A stretch of DNA of 64,000 nucleotides from Bacteroidales bacterium (GTDB lineage Bacteria > Bacteroidota > Bacteroidia > Bacteroidales > UBA932): contig JAMPAT010000003.1 of the NCBI GenBank assembly GCA_023667095.1, positions 62,001 to 126,000 of the forward strand, given 5' to 3'. This document shows positions 29,021 through 38,096 of this stretch, one piece after another. Position 1 is the stretch's first letter. Every line of letters starts with the position of its first letter. Position numbers and translations under genes: made by a program. The notes beneath the pieces are model-generated. The model saw only the letters and a program-made list of their open reading frames with translations, ran no database searches and was not told where the DNA came from.

Positions 29021-29050
29021 TCCCCGGCATACAGAGAAGTATCCCGGGGA
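29021..29050 (-). other. intercistronic hairpin between transporter and kinase
   Basis: TCCCCGG and CCGGGGA form a perfect seven-base-pair stem around a 16-base loop. On the minus (coding) strand it is followed by AATTTTAAT. It may protect the upstream mRNA end or partly attenuate kinase expression. Confidence 0.5.
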
Positions 29051-29064
29051 GAAAGTTCAACAAA

Positions 29065-30333
29065 CTATGCCTTCTTTGTAACCTTTGATCCGAAGAGGGC
29101 GAACCAGAGGATATAGACAAGGGCAGCGACAAGCACCCAGTAGCTCTGGAGGAATCCTGCTGCATCAGCAACAGCACCCTGTACGACAGGAAGGATACCT
29201 CCACCGCATACCATGACCATGAAGAGTCCGGATGCTATTGAGGTATATTTTCCAAGTCCCTCAACCGCAAGGTTGAAGATTGCTCCCCACATCACTGAAG
29301 TACAGAGACCGCAAAGCACAAAGAACACAACTCCGAGAGGAATGCTCTCAAGGCTGAATGACAGGTCTGATGTGATGGCAGGGAATTTCACCATTGTGTC
29401 AGGAAGGAAGATTCCAAGAAGAATGAAGACAATGGCTACTGTACTTACTACAGTCATCATGACCTTGCTGTTCACCTTTCCGCCGATGGCCCCACCGAGA
29501 AGACGTCCGCAGAGCATGAGAAACCAGTACATCCCGACAATCGTACCGGCCACGGCAGCAGAGATGCCTACGCCAGGGGACGTCATGTAAAGGTTCACAA
29601 AGTTAGGGATACCGACCTCAATACCCACATAAAGGAATATTGCGATGACACCGAACACGAGGTTCCTGTGTGCAAGCGCACCCTTGATGCTTGCCATTGT
29701 ACCTTCCTCTTTCTCCTTTGAAGCCTTTGCAGCCTCAAGTTCAGGCTCAGGAATCTCTGAGAAAATGATGATGATGAATGCAAGCGCGAAGATGCCCATT
29801 GCAATGAAAAGCGCAGGGTTTGCATCGGAAATCCTTGCACTTGCTGCATTGCCGATGAGATATCCGACAAATACAGGGACGATAGTCGCTGCCAATGAGT
29901 TCAGCGCGCCACCGAACTGGATGAGCTGGTTACCCCTGTTTCCGCCACCGCCGAGAGTGTTGAGCATAGGATTCACGACTGTATTGAGCATACACATTGA
30001 GAAACCTGACACAAACGCTCCTGTAAGGTAGACTGCAAAACTTCCTGCAACTCCTGAGAGGAAAGAGATGCCGACTCCGATAAAGCCGACAGCCACTGCT
30101 GCAAGTGCAGTAACCTTATAGCCATACTTCTTGAGAATAAATCCTGCAGGAAGTCCCATGAAGGCGTAGGCGATGAAGTTTGCAAGATTACCAAGCTGAG
30201 ACATTGCGTTTGAGGCTTCGAACTGAGCCTTGACGATGATACCCATAGGGTTCTGGAGTCCTGTCACAAATGAGATCATGGCAAAAAGGAAGAACATGAT
30301 CGCGATTGCAAGGACATTACCTTTTTTGTTCAT
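29065..30333 (-). CDS. MFS sugar transporter (FucP/GluP-like)
   Basis: The 422-residue protein has 12 predicted membrane helices in two halves. The N-terminal pattern (MISFVTGLQNPMGIIVKA then GFILKKYGYK) and the SGFSMCMLNTVVNPMLNTLGG segment resemble fucose/glucose/galactose:H+ symporters of Bacteroidetes. A central cytoplasmic loop with a Lys/Glu-rich stretch separates the halves. Pairing with a ROK kinase points to hexose uptake; the exact sugar is not decided by sequence. Confidence 0.87.
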   Translation of the reverse strand: MNKKGNVLAIAIMFFLFAMISFVTGLQNPMGIIVKAQFEASNAMSQLGNLANFIAYAFMGLPAGFILKKYGYKVTALAAVAVGFIGVGISFLSGVAGSFAVYLTGAFVSGFSMCMLNTVVNPMLNTLGGGGNRGNQLIQFGGALNSLAATIVPVFVGYLIGNAASARISDANPALFIAMGIFALAFIIIIFSEIPEPELEAAKASKEKEEGTMASIKGALAHRNLVFGVIAIFLYVGIEVGIPNFVNLYMTSPGVGISAAVAGTIVGMYWFLMLCGRLLGGAIGGKVNSKVMMTVVSTVAIVFILLGIFLPDTMVKFPAITSDLSFSLESIPLGVVFFVLCGLCTSVMWGAIFNLAVEGLGKYTSIASGLFMVMVCGGGILPVVQGAVADAAGFLQSYWVLVAALVYILWFALFGSKVTKKA

Positions 30334-30467
30334 TTTTAAATGTTTTATTGTTAATAATTACGAATTCAGTCAAAAATGCGCGTAAAGTTACAAAAAAATC
30401 ACAAGTACACCCATCTTCACTGGATTTATTTGTGATTTAATTCCACCATGGGTACTGAAAAGATTTT

Positions 30468-30914
30468 TCATTCCCGGAGCAGATATTCCCGGAATTCCTC
30501 CCCAGTCATTATCGTCATCGTATATTTGAACAGTTTTTGGTCGTCCCATCCCAAGTCACGGAGCATCCTGCCCTCAAATTCCTGACTGAACCTGTCAAAT
30601 TTATCTTTCCCCGACGTATAGATTTCCGGGGACACTTTCTTCAGAAGCCCTGTCATCTCTGCACGCTCCTCCTTGGTGAATTCATTGTTTTTTATGTCCT
30701 TGTATATCTTATACCTGTAAAGGTCGCTCTTCTTCTCGGGTGACAAGGCATTGAATATTTCACGCTGCCGGGCAATATCCATCTTCACAAGATCCACCCT
30801 CGTAAGTGTGTCATTCACATTCATGCCGGACAGAGCCTCAAGCTCCGCGTTACTCCTGCCGGAATTGCAGGCGGCCATTGCCAATACGGCCAATAGGATA
30901 AAAATACGTTTCAT
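30468..30914 (-). CDS. small helical lipoprotein, unknown function
   Basis: The 148-residue product has a signal peptide and lipobox (LAMAAC, Cys 16). The mature part is strongly helical and charged, with conserved-looking segments IFNALSPEKKSDLYRYK and RMLRDLGWDDQKLFKYT near the C terminus. I recognise no family. It starts eight bases after the stop of another small lipoprotein gene, so the pair is probably co-expressed. Confidence 0.65.
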   Translation of the reverse strand: MKRIFILLAVLAMAACNSGRSNAELEALSGMNVNDTLTRVDLVKMDIARQREIFNALSPEKKSDLYRYKIYKDIKNNEFTKEERAEMTGLLKKVSPEIYTSGKDKFDRFSQEFEGRMLRDLGWDDQKLFKYTMTIMTGEEFREYLLRE

Positions 30915-30922
30915 AGCTGTTT

Positions 30923-31207
30923 CTATTTACAAATTCCATCACAAGTACTTCCGTCTCCCTCAAGTATTACCATGTCCAATTTTTCCTGCCAGAGCTGAAC
31001 TTTCTTCTTCCCCGTGACTCCGACATAGACAGCTCTTTGTTTGCTGAGGGGAAGTTCTATAAATTCATCTCTGCATACCGTTTCATAATAATCAACATTA
31101 TCTATTGCCCAGGCATTGATTTCAGGACTGCAACTTAGTCGAGGTGTTTTTGAGCATGACAAAGCTACAGCCATTACAAATATTAATGTTGTTAAACTGT
31201 ATTTCAT
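30923..31207 (-). CDS. small Cys-containing lipoprotein, unknown function
   Basis: Start at MKYSLTTLIF gives 94 residues with a lipobox (ALSC). Excluding the lipidated residue, the mature part has four further cysteines (LSCSPE, TVCRDE and the pair in STCDGIC), consistent with disulphides outside the cytoplasm. The middle shows NAWAIDNVDYYET and RAVYVGVTGKKK. No family is recognised. The 5' region contains the inverted repeat ATGCAG / CTGCAT at 31240-31255. Confidence 0.6.
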   Translation of the reverse strand: MKYSLTTLIFVMAVALSCSKTPRLSCSPEINAWAIDNVDYYETVCRDEFIELPLSKQRAVYVGVTGKKKVQLWQEKLDMVILEGDGSTCDGICK

Positions 31208-31705
31208 TCCGCTTAAATTAAAAGTAAGACATAAAAACAATGCAGATTCCTGCATATTATGACGAATCAACTGTAATTGCGGGCATCTATGTATATTATG
31301 TTAATCAAAAATGCCGGATTGCCATTCATATGACTTGCCAGGACATCTATAATCGGCATTGCAGCATTTCCAGGTTGCAATATATGTTTTTTCCGTAAGA
31401 ATCAATACGTTTCGCCATTTTTTTGTTTTGTCCGCCACTCAAGGATATTCACGATACATCACGAAAATCGCTTGCCGCCACTCTCCATAAGACGATGCCT
31501 GCATACGGACGGCCATAAGCCCCACCCGACAAAAACGGTCAGAACACACCACCGATTTATATGGACATCCGCCGGAGAGGGCCTAATGAGGGTGCCGGCA
31601 TAAGTCATAACTGCATACACAAAACAAGAACATCCTGACTATCAATATGTCACATAATCACAAGCAGGCAATCTGACGCCCTCATGATTACCTAATATAA
31701 TAATA
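31208..31705. other. intergenic region without a gene
   Basis: I see no supported coding frame here. A palindrome (ATGCAG attc CTGCAT) lies at 31240-31255 upstream of the small lipoprotein genes and may be an operator or leader hairpin. The rest is unremarkable sequence that differs from neighbouring coding DNA by having stops in all frames. Confidence 0.5.
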
Positions 31706-31785
31706 GAAAGTCCGGCTTCCTCCCCAAGAAACCGGACCTGTATATAAAACGAACTTAACAAATAGACACGAAAAAATTCTTATGT
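31706..31785 (-). ncRNA. candidate small RNA or leader RNA
   Basis: A consensus promoter at 31792-31822 points leftward. About 50 bases after its expected start there is a hairpin, GTCCGG / CCGGAC (31710-31715 with 31732-31737, loop of 16 bases), followed on the minus strand by TTTCTATTATT. The resulting transcript would be about 75-80 bases, with no coding frame. It could be an independent small RNA or the start of a long leader for the lipoprotein pair 500 bases further on. Confidence 0.4.
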
Positions 31786-31791
31786 CCGGTG

Positions 31792-31822
31792 CAAAGGTAA
31801 CGATTTAAAATCATTCTGCAAA
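31792..31822 (-). promoter_or_regulatory. strong consensus promoter with no adjacent gene
   Basis: On the minus strand TTTG (31819-31822) and TACCTTTG (31792-31799) are exact matches separated by 19 bases. This lies between the end of the araC-type gene and the candidate hairpin RNA. Confidence 0.65.
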
Positions 31823-31956
31823 TTTTTATTACAAAATCTTTACAATTTTCCACCGTACCGATAAAATTCAAAAGCATTTTCAATTCATTTCAATCATATA
31901 TGTCATGACATGTCCCAAAGTATCGCTCAAGACATTATGACGTTGAAAAAACCTTG

Positions 31957-32853
31957 TCAGCTGTTCCTGTACTCGCTTGGAGTCATCCCGACATGTGCCT
32001 TGAAGAATTTATGGAAGACGGACTGGTTCGGGAAATTCAGCTTTGCGACAATCCCTTTTATAGGCATATTTGAATATTTCAGCATATTCTTGGCCTCCAG
32101 GATGACAAATGAATCAATCCAGTCCGGTGCAGAACGTCCGGTTGCAGACTTGATCAGCTTGGAAAGGTATTTAGGTGTCAGGCACATCTTGTCGGCATAG
32201 AACCCGACAGTCCTCTCCGACATATGGTATTCCGAAACGAGGTGAAGGAAATGGCTGACCACGACTTTCCTGCGCGCCGGTATCCCGTGCTCTTCCTCCG
32301 CTCCCTGCCTTTTTGTCCAGGCAGTTGCAATAAGGTAAAACATCGAGGATATGATATTCCCGAGACACTCCTTCCTATATGGTGACGGATATTTAAGAAT
32401 CTTGCAGATCAGGTCAAAATAATCCGCAGCAAGTTCCTTCTCCCTGTCATCTATCTTTATGGAAGGATTGTCAAGTATCTTCATTCCATCGACAAAAAGC
32501 CTGTTTGCATCAAGCTTAAGGCTTGACATGTACTCTTTTGACATCGCCACCATTATAAAATGCAGGTCACGTATGTCACCGGCCGCAGCTTCGGAGACAC
32601 TCAATATATTTGACGGAGCATTTACAAACACAGAATTCTCTGACATCTCCACCTCCTTGAGGTTTACAACAATCTTGAAGCTGCCCGATATACAGAAAAA
32701 GGCCATCGCACCGTCAAAGCTGACAGGATACTTCAGAAGGGATTCAAAATCAGGGCTATATCTGAAATCAATAGCACAAAAGTCATTTCCAAGCGAAATC
32801 TTGTTTGGAATCTGGTCCATCTGGACAATATCCTCAATAGTCAAGTTTATCAT
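31957..32853 (-). CDS. AraC family transcriptional regulator
   Basis: The C-terminal 100 residues form the double helix-turn-helix of AraC/XylS regulators, with YADKMCLTPKYLSKLIKSATG (first motif) and IVAKLNFPNQSVFHKFFKAHVGMTPSEYR (second). The N-terminal 170 residues are a cupin-like sensing domain of the type common in Bacteroidetes. The length is 298. It is transcribed divergently from an efflux operon with repeated TTCCGGCA sites in between, so it probably controls that operon. Confidence 0.9.
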   Translation of the reverse strand: MINLTIEDIVQMDQIPNKISLGNDFCAIDFRYSPDFESLLKYPVSFDGAMAFFCISGSFKIVVNLKEVEMSENSVFVNAPSNILSVSEAAAGDIRDLHFIMVAMSKEYMSSLKLDANRLFVDGMKILDNPSIKIDDREKELAADYFDLICKILKYPSPYRKECLGNIISSMFYLIATAWTKRQGAEEEHGIPARRKVVVSHFLHLVSEYHMSERTVGFYADKMCLTPKYLSKLIKSATGRSAPDWIDSFVILEAKNMLKYSNMPIKGIVAKLNFPNQSVFHKFFKAHVGMTPSEYRNS

Positions 32854-32877
32854 ATATAATCATATTTTTATTGTTCA

Positions 32878-32995
32878 TTCCGGCAAACGGCATGCACCTT
32901 ATCCATAAGTGTGCAAATATATGAATTCAAGGCAACAATTCTACCTTTTGACAAATTCCGGCACCCAAAGCTCCTTTTCCGGACGTTTTCCGGCA
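32878..32995. promoter_or_regulatory. TTCCGGCA operator-like direct repeats
   Basis: TTCCGGCA occurs at 32878-32885, 32956-32963 and 32988-32995, with a partial copy TTCCGGA at 32977-32983. The last three begin 21 and 11 bases apart, that is, about two turns and one turn of the helix. All are in the same orientation within the araC/tolC divergent gap of 189 bases. They are good candidates for AraC-type regulator binding sites. Confidence 0.55.
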
Positions 32996-33042
32996 GCTAA
33001 ATTGCATATCCCCCGCCCCGCGATTTTAAAAGTAAAGGAACA

Positions 33043-34563
33043 ATGAAACTGACAAGAATGACAATCATGACAGCATTGGCGACGGCACTCCTGCCTATGG
33101 CGGCCAATGCACAGCAGGCGCTGACCCTCGAGGAATGCAGGGATCTGGCAGTCATGAACAACAAGGAACTGAAAATTGCAGAGCAGCAGATCAGGATTGC
33201 AGGCTATGACAGGAAGATAGCCCTGGCCAACTATTTACCGAACATTTCAGCCACAGCCGGCTATATGTACAACAGCCATAACCTGTCGCTTATAAGCAAG
33301 GATGTCTCCGACTTCCTTACAGGTACAGGCACGAATCTGCAGGGAGCACTGCAGGACAAGCTGACAGGGATATTGTCTGACCCCAACATAGGACAGCTCA
33401 TAGCATCAAGCCCGGAGCTGCAGGCCCTTGTAGGGCAGCTGAAAGGAATTGACATAGCTACACCTATAAATAAGATAGGCAATGAAATCAATGATGCATT
33501 TGCCATTGACATCGAGCATATGTTCGCAGGAGTCATCTCACTTCAGCAGCCCGTGTTCATGGGAGGAAAGATTGTCGCTGCCAACAGGATTGCCAAATTG
33601 GCAGAAGACCTGGCAAAGGACAAATATGACATGGCATACCAGGATGTCATCATCAATGTAGACCAGGCCTATTGGCAGATTGTATCAGTAGCAGGCAAGG
33701 TGCGCCTTGCAGAGGCATACGCAGATCTTCTCCACCAGATGGAGCATGATGTCGAGATAATGATTGCAGAAGGGGTTGCAACGGAATCAGATGCACTTAC
33801 AGTAAAGGTGAAGGCAAATGAGGCTGACATGCTGCTGACCAAGGCCCGCAACGGAATGGTGCTGTCAAAGATGCTGCTGTGCAAGCTCTGCGGAATGGAG
33901 CTCGGCTCTGAGATTACTCTTGCTGATGAGAACATAGAGAAATTCCCGATGGCACAGATTGCCCCTTACGGAAGCATGGACGATATCTTCAATGCAAGGC
34001 CGGAAATCAGGAGCCTCAACACAGCGAGTGAAATATACAGGAAGAAAGTTGCTGTCACAAGGGCCGACATGATGCCTCACATTGCACTCACAGCCAACTA
34101 TTTCGTGACAAACCCGAATCTGCGCCATGGCTGGAACACTACATGGGATGACATGTTCAACGTCGGTGTAATGGTCAAGATCCCTATCATACACGGATGC
34201 GAGACAATGAACAAGGTGCGCAAGGCCAAGGCAGAGGCAGCACTGACACAATTCAGGCTTGACGATGCAAAGGAGAAGATAACACTGCAGGTCACACAGT
34301 GCCGCGAACAGGAGAGCGAGGCAATAGAAAAGCTTATCATGGCAGAAAGCAACCTTGCAAGTGCAGAGGACAACATGCGTACAGCAACAATAGGATTCAC
34401 AGAGGGGGTTGTCACTACCAATACGGTAATACAGGCCCAGACTGCATGGCTGAAGGCACATTCGGAATATATCGAGGCTGGGGTAGAGCTTCAGATATGC
34501 GAAGTCTCACGCAGAAAGGCAGAAGGACGTTTCCAGCATGGGACAGCCTGCGAAATGAAATAG
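33043..34563 (+). CDS. TolC family outer-membrane efflux protein
   Basis: A signal peptide (cleavage near AANAQQA) is followed by the two repeated coiled-coil/beta-barrel halves of TolC proteins, for example NKELKIAEQQIRIAGYDRK and the second-half block with KVAVTRADMMPHIALTANY. The length is 506 residues. It should form the outer-membrane exit duct for the efflux system encoded by the following three genes. An Ala/Ile-rich insertion around residues 90-170 is specific to this subgroup. Confidence 0.92.
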   Translation: MKLTRMTIMTALATALLPMAANAQQALTLEECRDLAVMNNKELKIAEQQIRIAGYDRKIALANYLPNISATAGYMYNSHNLSLISKDVSDFLTGTGTNLQGALQDKLTGILSDPNIGQLIASSPELQALVGQLKGIDIATPINKIGNEINDAFAIDIEHMFAGVISLQQPVFMGGKIVAANRIAKLAEDLAKDKYDMAYQDVIINVDQAYWQIVSVAGKVRLAEAYADLLHQMEHDVEIMIAEGVATESDALTVKVKANEADMLLTKARNGMVLSKMLLCKLCGMELGSEITLADENIEKFPMAQIAPYGSMDDIFNARPEIRSLNTASEIYRKKVAVTRADMMPHIALTANYFVTNPNLRHGWNTTWDDMFNVGVMVKIPIIHGCETMNKVRKAKAEAALTQFRLDDAKEKITLQVTQCREQESEAIEKLIMAESNLASAEDNMRTATIGFTEGVVTTNTVIQAQTAWLKAHSEYIEAGVELQICEVSRRKAEGRFQHGTACEMK

Positions 34564-34615
34564 GACTGACAGAAGAAAGAAATATTGAAAACAGAATAAA
34601 AACTTGAAATTTATC

Positions 34616-35608
34616 ATGGAAAGAAGAAAGAAAAGCTACAATCTGGTAATCGGGATAATCGCATTGATTGTAATAGTATTGGCTGTATCATTTGCAGGAT
34701 ATATAGTGTCCAAGCCAAAGCCTATACTTATCCAGGGCGAGGCAGAGGCAACAGAATACCGCGTCTCAGGAAAGGTTCCGGGCAGGGTAGAGCAGTTCAT
34801 GGCATCTGAGGGGCAGATGGTCCACAAGGGAGATACACTTGTCGAGATTGACAGCCCTGAGGTGAAGGCCAAGCTTGCCCAGGCAATGGCAGTGAAGAAC
34901 ATGGCAGAAGCACAGAAGAACAAGGCACTCACAGGGGCACGCAAGGAGCAGATTGCAGCAGCATACGAACTTTGGCAGCAGGCAAAGGTGCAGGAAGACA
35001 TAATGAAGAAATCTTACGAAAGGATGAAGAGGCTGTACGAACAGAAAGTCGTTGCGGCACAGAAATTCGATGAAGTAGAAGCGAAATACAAGGCAGCGCA
35101 GTCGACCTGCAAGGCAGCTGAATCACAATACAGCATGGCAGTAAACGGTGCACGCAAGGAGGACAAGGAATCAGCAATAGCACTTGTAGACCAGGCAAAT
35201 GCCGCACTTATGGAAGTGAACTCGTATCTTGGGGAGCTGTTCCTCACTTCGCCTGCAGACGGTGTAGTCTCAGCACGCTATCCAAAGGTCGGGGAACTTG
35301 TAGGCCAGGGAGCACCTATCATGACAATCACAGACCTGGATGACGTGTGGTTCACATTCAATATCCGCGAGGATATGCTTAAAGGAATGAAGACCGGTGA
35401 CAAGATTACAGTCACGGTTCCTGCACTGAATGACATAAGGTGCGACCTCAAGGTCAACTACATAAGTGTACGCGAGTCATACGCAACATGGAGGGCAACA
35501 AAGGAATACGGCCAGTATGATGCCAGGACATTCGAGGTAAGGGCTGTCCCTGTCAAGAAAATCGACGGAATACGTCCTGGTATGTCAGCCATTGTTGTAA
35601 ACGAATAA
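34616..35608 (+). CDS. HlyD family periplasmic adaptor subunit
   Basis: An N-terminal transmembrane anchor (residues about 10-30) is followed by a split biotinyl-lipoyl domain (SGKVPGRVEQFMASEGQMVHKGD and LTSPADGVVSARYPKVGELVGQG) around a long coiled-coil hairpin rich in Ala, Lys and Gln, and a beta-barrel domain. This is the layout of EmrA/YbhG adaptors bridging inner-membrane pump and TolC. The ATG at 34616 gives 330 residues; a TTG 12 bases upstream is an alternative. Confidence 0.92.
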   Translation: MERRKKSYNLVIGIIALIVIVLAVSFAGYIVSKPKPILIQGEAEATEYRVSGKVPGRVEQFMASEGQMVHKGDTLVEIDSPEVKAKLAQAMAVKNMAEAQKNKALTGARKEQIAAAYELWQQAKVQEDIMKKSYERMKRLYEQKVVAAQKFDEVEAKYKAAQSTCKAAESQYSMAVNGARKEDKESAIALVDQANAALMEVNSYLGELFLTSPADGVVSARYPKVGELVGQGAPIMTITDLDDVWFTFNIREDMLKGMKTGDKITVTVPALNDIRCDLKVNYISVRESYATWRATKEYGQYDARTFEVRAVPVKKIDGIRPGMSAIVVNE

Positions 35609-35640
35609 TACGCCGTCATGGCGCAACAGAACAGACGATT

Positions 35641-36810
35641 ATGGATTTCCTGAAAAACTTGCAGGATGTCATCAGGCGCGAAGTCAGGCTGATCAGGCAG
35701 AGACCTATCTACCTGATTTCATCAGTCGCCGTAATGGCATTCTGCTCGATATTCTTCCTTACACTGCTCAGCGACGGGCAGCCTAAGGATCTTCCAGTGG
35801 GGATTGTGGACTATGACAATTCATCAGTATCGCGCAACTTCACACGGCAGATTGATGCGACACAGACATGCAACACAGTACAGTTCAACAGTTTCAAGGA
35901 GGCACGCGAGGCTATGCAGACCGGAAGGATTTCTGCTGTCTGCGTGATTCCGGAGAACATGGCTGAAGATATACAGTCCAACAGGAGACCGGTATTCACA
36001 TTCTATGTCAATACCCTGTACTTTGTCAGCGGAACATTTGCCTACAAGACAATACTCACCATGGTAAACCTCACAGGAGGAGCTGTAAAAAGAGAGGGCC
36101 TGCGTGCCAGGGGGGCAAATGACGCAGCAATCATGGGGCGCATACAGCCAATCAAGATTGATGCGCACCAGATAGGCAACTCCACCGCGAACTACAGCGT
36201 CTACCTGAACAATGTGCTGCTTCCCGGGATACTGGAGCTGAGCATCATACTTGTGCTGGTATACTCCCTAGGTGCCGAACTGAAATACGGGACTTCAAGG
36301 CATCTTATGCAGAAAGCCGGAGGCTCAATGGGGACAGCCCTGCTTGGGAAGCTTATCCCATATACCCTTCTTTTCTGGTCTATCGGGATATTGATGAACC
36401 TGCTGCTGTACCACTGGTGCAAATTCCCGCTTGCCGGATCAATATGGAACATGTTCCTCGGGACAATGGTATTCGTGCTGTCGTGCGAAGCAATTGCAGT
36501 CACGATAATAGGGCTCCTGCCGGTATTGAGGGATGCCATAAGCATTGCTGCCATCTACAGCGTGCTCGGCTTCTCGCTGACAGGTTTCACGTTCCCTGTG
36601 GAGGCCATGGCACCATACATACAGGGACTTGCTGCCGCCTTCCCGCTCAGGCATTACTACATGTTCTATATACAGGAAGCCATGTACGGGACCGGATTTG
36701 CAGGATGGCACATGGAGATTGTACATCTCCTGCTCTTCCTCTTTGTCCCGCTGATTTCAGTCAGAAGACTTGAAAAGGCATACGTCTTCCAGAACTTCCC
36801 AAGAAAATAA
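35641..36810 (+). CDS. ABC-2 type transporter permease 1
   Basis: The 389-residue protein has one N-terminal helix, a large external domain (residues about 45-190, starting DLPVGIVDYDNSSVSRNFTRQ) and five or six C-terminal helices, as in YhhJ/YbhR permeases of the ABC2_membrane_3 type. It most likely forms the inner-membrane channel with the next gene. The motif FTFPVEAMAPYIQGLAAAFPLRHYY near the end is typical of this family. Confidence 0.88.
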   Translation: MDFLKNLQDVIRREVRLIRQRPIYLISSVAVMAFCSIFFLTLLSDGQPKDLPVGIVDYDNSSVSRNFTRQIDATQTCNTVQFNSFKEAREAMQTGRISAVCVIPENMAEDIQSNRRPVFTFYVNTLYFVSGTFAYKTILTMVNLTGGAVKREGLRARGANDAAIMGRIQPIKIDAHQIGNSTANYSVYLNNVLLPGILELSIILVLVYSLGAELKYGTSRHLMQKAGGSMGTALLGKLIPYTLLFWSIGILMNLLLYHWCKFPLAGSIWNMFLGTMVFVLSCEAIAVTIIGLLPVLRDAISIAAIYSVLGFSLTGFTFPVEAMAPYIQGLAAAFPLRHYYMFYIQEAMYGTGFAGWHMEIVHLLLFLFVPLISVRRLEKAYVFQNFPRK

Positions 36811-36816
36811 GAAGAG

Positions 36817-38040
36817 ATGAAAAAGATATTTTCATATATAAGACAATGGTGGGCAGACTTCTACGCCATAATGACGCATGAACTGAAAATGATTTTCACA
36901 GACAGCGGTGTCATGGTCATATTCTTCCTCGCAGGACTTGCCTACCCTATACTGTACAACCTTATCTACTCCAATGGAGGAGTCGAGGACATGCCCATCG
37001 CCGTGGTGGACATGTCGGAAAGTGCGGAAAGCAGGAATTTCACGCGGAAGCTGGATGCGACTCGTGAGGTCGAGGTAGTGTACAGATGCAAGGACATGGC
37101 TGAGGCAGAAGCACTGATGAAGCAGCAGAAAATCAGGGGTATAGTAATGTTCCCTGAGGACTATGACGAAAGACTGGCCAGGATGGAGCAGGCCACAATA
37201 TCCACATATTCGGACATGAGCAGCTTCCTTTACTACAAGAATCTCACAATGTCCATGAACTATGTTATGCTCGACGAGGCAAAGGACATACAGATGGAAC
37301 GGTACGCAGCTGCAGGATATGTCGGGGAGGCAGGAGTGCAGCTTGTTGATGCGCTGCCATACGAGGAGAACATGCCCTACAACAGGACATTCGCCTACAG
37401 CATATTCTTCCTTTCCGCAGCCCTGATGATTGTCCTGCAGCAGACCATGTTCTATGGAGTATCGATGCTTGCTGGCACCATGCGTGAGGAGAACAGGAGC
37501 TTTGCTGTGATGCCGGACGGCCTGAAAGGACGCGGAATAACAAGGGTTGTCGCTGGGCGAGGTACGGCATACTGGCTGATATACATAATACTCGGTGTAT
37601 ACGTGGCATGTCTCATCCCCTATATCTTCGGGCTCCCACAGCGTGGAGAATTCTGGGACATATTCACATTGCTGATGTTCTATATCCCCGCCTGCGTAAT
37701 GTTCAGCTTTGCATTCAGCTCGATAATAACAAGGAGGGAGACAGTCTTTGTACTGTTCCTTTTCTTCTCTCCTGTATGTCTCTTCCTCACAGGTTTCTCG
37801 TGGCCGATGGAGAGTTTCCCTGCATTTTGGAGATATTTTGCATACATGTTCCCTTCGACATTTGCGGCACGAGGGTTCATCAACCTCAACACTGCGGGTG
37901 CAGACCTGTATATGATACGTCCGGAGATAATCGGGCTTACCATACAGACAGTTGTGTACTATGTACTTTCCTGCATCGCCATGTATGTGGAGAACAGGAT
38001 TATACATCTGCGCCAGAAATCCAGTCAGCAAACAGTATAA
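36817..38040 (+). CDS. ABC-2 type transporter permease 2
   Basis: The 407-residue paralogue of the preceding gene shares its topology and motifs (DMPIAVVDMSESAESRNFTRK in the external domain and GFSWPMESFPAFW near the C terminus). It begins six bases after permease 1 and the two probably form a heterodimer. No ATP-binding subunit is encoded in this operon, although ABC-2 permeases normally require one. Confidence 0.88.
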   Translation: MKKIFSYIRQWWADFYAIMTHELKMIFTDSGVMVIFFLAGLAYPILYNLIYSNGGVEDMPIAVVDMSESAESRNFTRKLDATREVEVVYRCKDMAEAEALMKQQKIRGIVMFPEDYDERLARMEQATISTYSDMSSFLYYKNLTMSMNYVMLDEAKDIQMERYAAAGYVGEAGVQLVDALPYEENMPYNRTFAYSIFFLSAALMIVLQQTMFYGVSMLAGTMREENRSFAVMPDGLKGRGITRVVAGRGTAYWLIYIILGVYVACLIPYIFGLPQRGEFWDIFTLLMFYIPACVMFSFAFSSIITRRETVFVLFLFFSPVCLFLTGFSWPMESFPAFWRYFAYMFPSTFAARGFINLNTAGADLYMIRPEIIGLTIQTVVYYVLSCIAMYVENRIIHLRQKSSQQTV

Positions 38041-38096
38041 AGGAAGCGGCATGGAGGTTGCTAATGGATGCTGCGGTTTTTTAAAATTATCAGATT

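Noticed and set aside
31206..31956. tRNA or CRISPR in the long non-coding stretch
   Set aside because: No cloverleaf with a TTCRA arm and no evenly spaced repeats were found; only a promoter and simple hairpins are visible.
31910..32200. 96-codon plus-strand frame at the end of the AraC gene
   Set aside because: It is antisense to the conserved helix-turn-helix region of the regulator and has no family pattern.
36832..38052. 406-codon open frame on the strand opposite permease 2
   Set aside because: It is rich in His, Cys and Tyr and fully overlaps a conserved membrane protein, so it is a shadow frame despite its length.
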